Shown here: positions 57,401-64,000 of the stretch, one piece after another
Numbering within the stretch: the stretch's first letter is position 1
Layout of the letters: every line of letters starts with the position of its first letter
Assembly: GCA_949987705.1 (NCBI GenBank)
Contig: OX465283.1
Coordinates: forward strand, 137,046,101 to 137,110,100
Reading direction: 5' to 3'
Length of the DNA: 64,000 nt
From: Thereva unica
Taxonomy: Eukaryota; Arthropoda; Insecta; Diptera; Therevidae
Notes under the pieces: generated by a model
Database searches by the model: none
What the model was told of the DNA's origin: nothing
What the model saw: only the letters and a program-made list of their open reading frames with translations
Translations under genes and position numbers: made by a program

Positions 57401-60400
57401 CCTTTTTCAAGCAATTGTTTTACTGATAGTAAATTTCCTTCGAAAAAATTGTTGTTGCTAAAGATTGTATGTTTCATTAATTGGTTGCTTCTCTTTCCAT
57501 GATTTCTGTTTTCTGCAATCGCTTTTAACGTGACCAACCTTATAGAAATAGGTGATTTTTCTTTTCTGTTGTTTTTAACCAGGAATCTTTATTTCCGCCA
57601 TTTTCTGCTTCTTTACAACGATGATATTGGCCAATTAATTTTGATTAAACCAATGACAGCGTTAAATCTGTTTCAGGTCATGCCTCAAGTGTGACAACCA
57701 ATGTATCGTAGCTACATGGTAGACTACTCATAATGTACCAACATACTAGCTAGTTGACACTTGCGTTTCACCCAAATCGATTAAGTTTTGAAACAAATTT
57801 GGGAGATTATTTAGATGTTCTTCCATATCACGATTGTCGTTCATATTTGTTTCACAGATATGTACAACGAATAATACTGATTTTGTTTGTTATTGTCGCT
57901 TTTTCATGATAGTCTTTCAACGCATTCCCTGCTCCTTTCGCCATAGTTTTATTTCTGATATGAATCAATTGAATATCTTCAACCGATAAACCGATTCATG
58001 CAAGAGCTTGATCGTCACGAAAGGCCTGCATTGCATTCGCCATATCTGGTTTTGATTTTGGCACATCTTCACTTAAAACATTCCACAATTTTCTTTAATG
58101 AATAATAGCTTCGTTCTGTATTTTCACACAAAGTAGTTATCATTGATCAGTTTTGTAATTAACACTTTAGTTGACTCTGCCATTTATTTCGCTTGATTTA
58201 TTTTTATTTTATTTTGCTCTACTGCAATGTCCAAATTTAAATTGTATTCCTTATTTTGTTTTATTCTCCAACGGAATTTCACTGACTGAAATTCAGCACT
58301 GGGCACATAACCTGTTGGCTGTAACCTTTTTTGAGCGTACGAACTAGTAAATGAATTAAACAAAATACTTTGAACAAAATTAATCGTCTTTATTATGTGA
58401 CTGCTCAAACTAGACTAATTAGCGAAATATTATGACATAACACTTTCCCACCTTACATAACTTTCCTTCTTTCTTCATCCCTCTTTACATTCCTGATTCC
58501 TCCTGTCATAGCCTTCCTTAGTCCTTCTCCGCTCCACCAAAGCGCATGTCATCGATTGGTTGATGAGATTCAACTCGTTTCAGGAGGCACACCACTCCAG
58601 CGAGTTGTTTCTCGATGCCCCGATGTCAAAGTCGCGATAGTAATGGTTGGGAGTTGGTGGAATCAACATATCGCGGCTATGTTGTGGCAGTTCCTTTCTT
58701 CCCGACTAGAGCTGCTGTTTGTTGTTGCACTCTACGAGAAGAAAATAGGTTGTCGACAGTATAAAGGGCTTTTCCGGAGCCAAAATGCTACAGGAATCCA
58801 TCCAATATATTACACCATTTTACAAAAGGAATGCAGAGTATCAGGGTATCAGACGCTGCGTTTTTGGAGTGGTATATTCTTTTAACTCTTATAAGTTGAA
58901 AAACTACTACCGATGCCTCTAGACTAAATTTAATTAACCAAAAAGCATTTCTATGCCATTTTGGGGGGCCTCGGTAGTCTAGGGGTAAGGCGCCTGACTA
59001 CTATCCCAGAGGTCCCGGGTTCGAATCCCGGCCAGCACCACCACGGTCCTTCGCCTTTTCCACTTTCCCACCCATATAACTTTCCTTCTTTCTTCTCCCC
59101 TCTTTACATTCCTGATTCCTCCTGTCATAGCCTTCGCTAGTCTTTCCCCGCTCTGGTTGGTTTATGAGATTCAACTCGTTTCAGGAGGCATAACACTCCA
59201 GCGAGATGTTTCTCGATGCCCCGATGCCAGAGTCGCGAAATGGTAGGCAGTAGATGGAATAAAATATTGCGGCTAGGTTGTGGCAGCTCCTTCCTACTTC
59301 TCTCTATCTTCCGACTAGCGCTGCTGTTCGACATTCCACTCTATACGAAAAAAAAACAGTACAAAGGGGCTTCCTATTTTTTCACATAAAAAAATTAGTT
59401 AGATGGATCGCTCGTGTAAGGAGGCCTTTAGCTTTGCAACCGCTTTCTGATAAAAAACTGAAAAAATTAGAATGTGCCTAAGCTACTTAAAATATTTAAT
59501 TGCTAATGAATGATAGGAAATTTAATTTTTGTCTTTTTAGCTCGATAGTAGTAAAAATGGCGAAGTTTTTTCATCTGGAAGTAATTATGAAATTAAGTTC
59601 AATCAACCACTTTCTATAATAAAAGAAATTCAGTTCCTCGTTCATGGTAAGCCCAACAAAGGATTTCCAAGCCCGACCAGTATTAAGCTGAATGGTATTG
59701 AAATATGCTTTACTGGTGATAATTTTGGACTCACTACAAACGAGGTTTTATTTTAAATTTTCGCTTAAAGTTTCAATAATATTAATTTTTATAGCCTGGC
59801 ATTACAAATAAGGACAGCGATGAAAACCTGCTCCAAGGATGTGGGAGACGAATGATTCATCACCAAGGTTTGGTAACAAATGGATACCCATCACAAGAAG
59901 GAGAATGGCCTTGGCATGCAGCTTTATACTTAAGAAAGAGCGAAAGTATGACTTATATCTGCGGTGGTACCCTTGTATCTTCAGAAATGGTACTGACAGC
60001 TTCACACTGTGTCATTGAGGGTGGACATAGCGTAATACCGAGCAGATTAGTAGTAAAGTTGGCTCTTCATAATAGAGCAGTTGCTAGTTCAAATACGGAG
60101 GAGTTCCCAGTTTATGAAATCATAACGCATGAAAATTTTGATCCTATCGTTCTTAAAAATGACATTGCCTTACTTAGGCTCTCACATCGCGTGCGATTCA
60201 ATTACTATATCCAGCCGGTGTGCCTATGGCCGAAGGAATCGATTGGGCTAGACAATATTATTGGGGTAACAGGTGTAGTTGTTGGCTGGGGATTTACTGA
60301 AAAGAATGAACTCTCTGATATCTTAACTCAAGGGAAAATGCCAGCTGTAAGTACAACGGATTGTCTAGAAAGTAATCGAGACTTCTTTGGACATGTTTTA

Positions 60401-60625
60401 ACTGATTCAAATTTCTGCGCTGGATATAGAAATGGCACAAGTGCCTGCAACGGGGATAGTGGTGGTGGTTTAGTTTTTGAGAAGGACAAAACCTTCTACC
60501 TAAGAGGAGTAGTGTCATTAGCTGTAGCACAATTTGATAAGGCTATTTGCAATTCTAAGGAGTATGTAGTATTTACAGATGTTGCTAAATTTATAGATTG
60601 GATTGAATTAAAAATTACAAAATAA
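51409..60625 (+). CDS. gd: Gastrulation-defective-like serine protease, 3 coding exons, 424 aa
   Basis: Exons: 51409-51648, 59541-59744, 59795-60625; all junctions are phase 0 with GT/AG. Residues 1-19 form a signal peptide. Residues about 28-148 are the N-terminal domain of gd-type proteases (CPSNVLLAEGSLNGP, then LWMG-like, LDSSKNGEVFSSG, FLVHGKPNKGFPSPTSIKLNG). Residues about 165-424 are an S1 trypsin-fold domain with LTASHC (His), NDIALLRL (Asp) and ACNGDSGGGL (Ser). The residue six before the catalytic Ser is Ser, not the trypsin Asp, and DSGGG replaces DSGGP, as in gd/modSP relatives. The R-I-V-G-G activation site is replaced by GLVTNGYPS, a family oddity. Family role: an extracellular protease cascade upstream of Toll. 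The donor after exon 2 (GTTTTA) is weak. Whether this is the true gd orthologue or a paralogue cannot be told here. Confidence 0.88.
51649..52624. other. 5' part of gd-like intron 1, no element recognised
   Basis: AT-rich intronic DNA with stops in all frames. No repeat partner in the window was seen. Confidence 0.45.
52625..52695 (+). repeat. Short dispersed repeat shared with the palindrome
   Basis: GGCTAGTCGGGGAGG ... GGAATCGCTTCGTTTTAGGG matches 19016-19105 inside the palindrome arm. It lies where the copia element stops, so it may mark the truncation point. Confidence 0.5.
53613..56082 (-). mobile_element. 5'-truncated LINE inserted in copia (APE endonuclease and reverse transcriptase)
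   Basis: On the minus strand, 56052-55705 encodes the C-terminal half of an AP-type endonuclease: MGDLNAQIGRDN, then WVSPDGRTRNQIDHV and TGSDHHLVVA. 55212-54796 gives the start of the polymerase (ANGKAAGKDGIPPELLK). 54601-53615 (328 codons) carries GVRQGCLLSPLL, LDYADDICLLAH and the tail RKWNWVGHTLRRENENLAKQALDW with RRVGRPRTTWRR, ending PMRD. The catalytic Y-A-D-D is intact, but frameshifts separate the blocks and the endonuclease N-terminus is missing. The 3' end has a short GGGATTAAAGGAGTTTAAAG-like tail. Related to RTE/Jockey-like elements with craniofacial-development-protein-2-type endonuclease. Confidence 0.88.
58299..58312 (-). other. Copia primer binding site
   Basis: GGTTATGTGCCCAG on the minus strand directly follows the LTR. 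It closely resembles the initiator-tRNA-Met-derived site of insect copia elements (one base different from what I recall). A database comparison would settle it. Confidence 0.6.
58313..58442 (-). repeat. 5' LTR of the copia element (130 bp)
   Basis: On the minus strand it begins TGTTATGTCATAATATTTCG and ends GGTTACAGCCAACA, giving the canonical TG...CA. It is immediately followed by the primer site. Its outer edge abuts the body of a SINE. No partner LTR is present at the other end. Confidence 0.7.
58443..58783 (+). mobile_element. SINE body, headless, cut by the copia insertion
   Basis: It starts in mid-element at CTTTCCCACCTTACATAAC and continues through CCTGTCATAGCCTTCC, GATGAGATTCAACTCG, GTTGTTTCTCGATGCCCCGA and AGTATAAAGGGCTTTTCC. 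The tRNA-like head is absent because the copia LTR abuts the head/body junction. This implies copia landed in a pre-existing SINE, the head having been lost with the copia 3' end. Confidence 0.8.
58784..58962. other. Intron spacer between SINE copies
   Basis: Short unassigned sequence between the headless SINE and the full-length SINE. Confidence 0.4.
58963..59390 (+). mobile_element. tRNA-derived SINE, full length, in gd-like intron 1
   Basis: The head GCCTCGGTAGTCTAGGGGTA and B box GGTTCGAATCC (59018-59028) are followed by the family body and an A-rich end (AAAAAAATTAG near 59388). It is the cleanest head in the window, with plausible pol III promoter boxes. It lies about 150 bp upstream of exon 2 of the gd-like gene. 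Confidence 0.87.
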
Positions 60626-60677
60626 AAATAATTTTACTAGCAAACAAAAAACTATAATTTTTATAAATATATATTTT

Positions 60678-60683
60678 AATAAA
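60678..60683 (+). terminator. Likely polyadenylation signal of the gd-like gene
   Basis: AATAAA 53 bases after the stop codon; another AATAAA overlaps the stop at 60621-60626. Motif and position only. Confidence 0.45.
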
Positions 60684-60801
60684 CTAAAAAAATAATACTG
60701 ATCATTGTCAGAATGATAGCTTAACATACTAATTTTTACTTAATTATTAGTAAACAATCGATACTGGTATTTTGTAGCAAAGAACTCGTTTTGCTTTATC
60801 A

Positions 60802-61058
60802 TTAAAAACTTCCCATCGGAGCGATCCTTTTAACTAAATTAAAATTAATTAAATAACATTGCATAAATATTATTGTGTTTTCATGTAAAATTACCGCTGG
60901 TAGTTTCTCTTCAACTAAAACATTTGCTGTGAATACTTTTCCTTCTTGGCCATTATATGTGCAGTTTTTGATACATAAATTTGGTGAAACTGCCGCGTTT
61001 CTATTAACTAAATTCAAATTCCATTGGGCATTGTGCTTCAGTACGGTTCCTGATCTTC
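60802..61058 (-). CDS. Possible 3'-terminal exon of an unidentified convergent gene
   Basis: Read on the minus strand, a polypyrimidine tract and AG (TTTTTTCAG, AG at 61060-61059) precede 257 bases open to a stop at 60802. The translation begins RSGTVLKHNAQWNLNLVNRN and continues through LCIKNCTYNGQEGKVFTANVL and EEKLPAVILHENTIIFMQCY. I do not recognise the family. Composition (Asn/Val/Cys, no low complexity) looks protein-like. It lies tail to tail with the gd-like gene, about 180 bases apart. Upstream exons would lie beyond 61.1 kb, possibly on the far side of the LINE. A chance frame is a real alternative. Confidence 0.35.
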
Positions 61059-61399
61059 CTGAAAAAATTAATATAAACATTGTTTACTTTATTGCTTTTT
61101 TTTAAATCAATAACAAAACTTATAAATAAATGCGCTTTGGAAAAAGCTGCTCATAAATTAGTTTACGACGAATCATTTTTTACTTTAAATTATAACAATC
61201 ATTTTATTCTCTGAAGGAACCCGCAGGCGCCTGTGCTGAAAGTCGAGTCATCATGACACGACAAGTCGTTTTAGTTGAAGAAAGTGACGTGAGCTTTTTC
61301 ACAAGGTCAAGGCGAGTTCTCGGTTTTAGAACCGGAGTGAGCACTATTTTCACAAATTGTTACTATCAAGTTCATCCGCGCACACTGACTTTTCACGTT

Positions 61400-62960
61400 G
61401 AAAACAGAATTTCCGAATTTTTCTGCACTTAGGATGCGGCCGACATGGAAAAAGCGGCGAGTGCCGGACCCTGTACCAGACAAACCGGCGGTTAGACGGC
61501 AAAACAACATCAACAAACGACAACAGCAAAAAATCGGATGGAACTTTTGCGACTTCTCCCCAGGAACGGAGAGAATTCTTCCACCAACTCCTTCCAGCAC
61601 CCGACCGCCAACCAATCAGTTTCTCGATACCGATCCGACAATTATCGAGGTGAAGACAGCAATAAAATCGCTGAAAAGTGGAAAAGCGCGGAATAGACCA
61701 AGTAACCGCCGAGATGATCAAAGCCGAAGGTGATATCTTATCACAACGACTTCATGTCCTCATAACACACATATGGCATTCGGATCGTGGCCCTTAGCGT
61801 GGAAGAAATCGATCGGTGTCCCAATTTTGAAGAAAGGCAACAGTCGGGAACGCAAGAATTATCGCAGTATTAGCCTTTCGATCGTCGACAAAGTATTTAC
61901 GGAAATCATACAGTCGTGGCTACAGAAACATCGAGAACAAACGAGCCGGAAAGAACAAGCGGGATTTAGACCATATCGAGGATACATTGATCAAATATTC
62001 GCACTCCGTCAGCTAATGGAAGAAAGAATTCGTTGCGGCAAACGAACTGTCGTCGTTTCGTCGTCGTGAACAGCTTGTGGAGAGTCTTGGAAACCAAACA
62101 CCTGCCATTGAAAACTATGCAACTTCTCCAAGCGTCGTACGATGGCTCAACCAGCGGCGTTCGTATTCGAAGCGACTTATCCGAGGAACTCCCGATTGAA
62201 ACAGGTGTCCGACAGCAAGACGTCGCCTCGCCACTTCTCTTCAACGTCGTGATCGACGCGATTATGCGTCAAGCATTCGATGGACGACTCGGAGTTCAAT
62301 ACGACAACATCTTCGCAACCGACTTAATGTTCGCCGACAATAGCGCCGTCTTCGCCGATACGGATGCCGAAGCAACGGACATCTTATACGATATTTCCCG
62401 CATCGCCTAGTCATACGGGCTAAAAATCAATGCGGAAAATACCAAAGTGCTCACAACGGACGGATCGAGGGCCAGTGCTCATCTCGATGGAACCCAAATC
62501 GAATGGGCTCCGAGACTCAAATATTTGGGATCATTGGTTGAAGAAAAAGTAGCATCGACGGCCGACGGTCACAGCCTCATCGGCCAGGCAACAGCAACAT
62601 TCGTCTCGCTCAAGTGGTGTATATGGAAACGAAGAAATATTTCCATCAAAACAAAAGTACGTCTTTATTTACCGAACGTTGATCCTTTAGATTCTTCTTT
62701 ATGGATCTGTAACGTGAACACTGCTCAAACCGGACGTTAAGAAGCTCGAGGTCTTCCAAATGCGATGCTTGAGGCAGATCCTCGGTGTCTCACCCCGCCT
62801 TCGAAACGAGTCAGTTCGACAAAGATGCGATCAGCAGACACTGATTGAAGAAGAAATGCAAAAACATCGACTACGATGGTTTGGTCATGTTTGCCGTATG
62901 GATGATAACCGCTTGCCATGTAAACTTCTCTGGCGAGACCGTCACGCAGACTGAGAATCC
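61400..62960 (+). pseudogene. LINE reverse transcriptase remnant, several frameshifts
   Basis: In successive frames: IIEVKTAIKSLKSGKA (61640) and, shifted, GIDQVTAEMIKAEGD-like text; LAWKKSIGVPILKKGNSRERKNYRSIS (61790); KEQAGFRPYRGYIDQIFALRQL (61950); GVRQQDVASPLLFNVVIDAIM (62205); ATDLMFADNSAVFADT (62320, active site A-D-D changed to A-D-N); LKYLGSLVEEKV (62515); and RLRWFGHVCRMDDNRLP (62868). The F-x-D-F-x-x-A-F/Y-D block is damaged near 62060. At least four frame breaks. The family differs from the LINE at 53613-56082. Confidence 0.82.
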
Positions 62961-63250
62961 AGCGATCGGCACCTGAGAAAACCTGGCTAAAGAATATTGA
63001 CGATGACCTAAAGAAGCAACGATTATCAGTTTCCGAGGCTCGAGACATCGCCAAAAACAAGCAAGAATGGAAACGAATGGAAACGAATAGAGTTCGAGAC
63101 ACCCAGCGGCACAGACAGCAGTGTATCCGTTGCGGGGACGTCCCGCTCGGACCGACAGCCAGTGATTACTCGATAAATAAATAAAGCTCGGTAGAGTCCG
63201 TTGGGCAGGACATCTAGCTCGTATGAGCAAAGAGGAATCTGCTCGGAAAG
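62961..63250 (+). repeat. LINE tail plus scrap of the palindrome-type LINE
   Basis: 62961-63110 continues the tail of the upstream LINE. 63180-63245 (ATAAAGCTCGGTAGAGTCC, then GGACATCTAGCTCGTATGAG) matches 27089-27150, the tail region of the LINE scrap in the palindrome. Confidence 0.6.
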
Positions 63251-63342
63251 AAATAACCTTGGGCAAATATCGACAGTTGTTATTTGCGGTATATGGGTCA
63301 TGTCTACTGTACTGCACCATCTTCATGTTTATTAGGCCCAGG

Positions 63343-63437
63343 ATGACCATTCATTCAAAATATATTTTTGAATAATGCGTCAGAAGATATAATGTTCTGA
63401 CGCATTATCCAAAAATATATTTTGAATGAATGGTCAT
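63343..63437. repeat. 95 bp near-perfect hairpin
   Basis: ATGACCATTCATTCAAAATA runs into TATTTTTGAATAATGCGTCAG, followed by a short loop near GATATAATG, then the complement back to GAATGAATGGTCAT at 63437. The arms are about 43 bp with about one mismatch. It could be a tiny foldback transposon or a precursor-like hairpin RNA; nothing else distinguishes them here. Confidence 0.75.
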
Positions 63438-64000
63438 GGTATCTCCATTGTTATTATCTTATTAAAATATTAACAAATTAACTTCTATTAAAATTATAAA
63501 GCTACAGTTATTTCTTCTAAAAAAAAGTATAAAGGAGTCAACGATATTGCCAAAAGAAGTGCAGGATTTACAATATTATTAACTTTTTTAAACAGCTTAA
63601 AAACAGTGAAATCAGTAACCGCAAGCGATTGCCAGTTGTAGCCTCTCTGCGACTTTTGTCCCAAGCTGAACATTTAAGAAAATGATTTGACCATTAACAA
63701 AATATATTTTTATGATATTATAATAAAATATTAGATCGATCGCACCTGACCAAGTACCTTAAATAAAAACTTGCATAACAATTCCAGATAATAACCCATA
63801 GATTACGAATTTTAACCAAATAACCTTTCATACCTTAAATATTGCAAATATATAATAGAAAAACATTAACGCGATTGATAAGTTGCAAAGTTTTAACATT
63901 TCTTTCTTATCTATCGAAAATTTAAAAAAATCAATTGACTGGTATCTCGAAAGAGAACCGACAAACGATTGGCGACTTTCACTGTACAAACAATTTCTAC
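63438..64000. other. No gene recognised
   Basis: AT-rich DNA to the end of the window; stops in all frames, no repeat partner. Confidence 0.45.

Larger units (their letters stand above)
52700..58442 (-). mobile_element. Ty1/copia-type retrotransposon, 3'-truncated, split by a LINE
   Basis: On the minus strand, in order: 5' LTR (58442-58313), primer site, gag from ATG near 58181 (MAESTKVLITKLINDNYF-like start), pre-integrase zinc region (57537-57325; NNNFFEGNLLSVKQLL), integrase (about 57200-56460), a Ser/Arg-rich linker, then reverse transcriptase (about 53580-52760) with KWIYKIK, DAKRAFLNGKLKE, YMKQPPGFEE and FLFIYVDDI. The 53613-56082 segment is a LINE inserted between integrase and polymerase. 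RNase H and the 3' LTR are missing, and frames are broken in several places. It is a dead element inside gd-like intron 1. Confidence 0.85.

Overview
This is a gene-poor, AT-rich, transposon-dense stretch of an arthropod, most probably insect, nuclear genome. The evidence is spliced genes with GT/AG introns, an anosmin-1 (Kal1) gene with small exons, a Gastrulation-defective (gd) type serine protease, copia and gypsy relatives, several LINE families and a tRNA-derived SINE. A fly (Diptera) is plausible because of the gd-type protease, but this is not proven.

Only two host genes can be built with confidence, both on the + strand. Kal1 (40041-44948) has seven coding exons giving 493 aa: signal peptide, Cys-rich box, WAP domain and three fibronectin III-like units. 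Its fifth intron carries gypsy, LINE and MITE remains. The gd-like protease (51409-60625) has three coding exons giving 424 aa. Its 7.9 kb first intron holds a truncated copia element, a LINE that interrupts copia, and two SINE copies. A minus-strand open segment with a splice acceptor (60802-61058) may be the last exon of a convergent gene. A 100-aa, very basic ORF (37450-37752, minus) is an orphan candidate.

1-15.8 kb: almost no recognisable genes, one decayed reverse transcriptase, a CpG-rich promoter-like block (5.39-6.51 kb) and old repeats. 15.8-17.1 kb: a repeat rich in GCCATTTTG, split by an 875 bp hairpin element with a clean target duplication. 17.356-30.316 kb: a giant, nearly perfect 13 kb palindrome. 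Each 6.48 kb arm has hAT-like ends (CAGTGTTGGGC), the whole is flanked by an 8 bp duplication GTCCCACT, and seven of those eight bases recur at the centre. Each arm holds a second foldback structure made of opposed 108 bp satellite arrays, a LINE scrap, a SINE and a TACATAGTAC minisatellite. 30.3-40 kb: LINE remnants, several MITEs, a nested MITE/SINE block and a gypsy gag fragment. 45-50.5 kb: a layered set of insertions (LINE, then another LINE, then a 2 kb element with CACAGTG ends and a 5 bp duplication, then a 615 bp MITE). 61.4-63.4 kb: another decayed LINE and a 95 bp perfect hairpin.

The strongest candidates for something undescribed are the compound hAT-like palindrome with internal satellite arrays and the 2 kb element whose ends resemble Transib/RAG signal heptamers. 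Superfamily assignments come from end motifs and target duplications read by eye; no database search was run.
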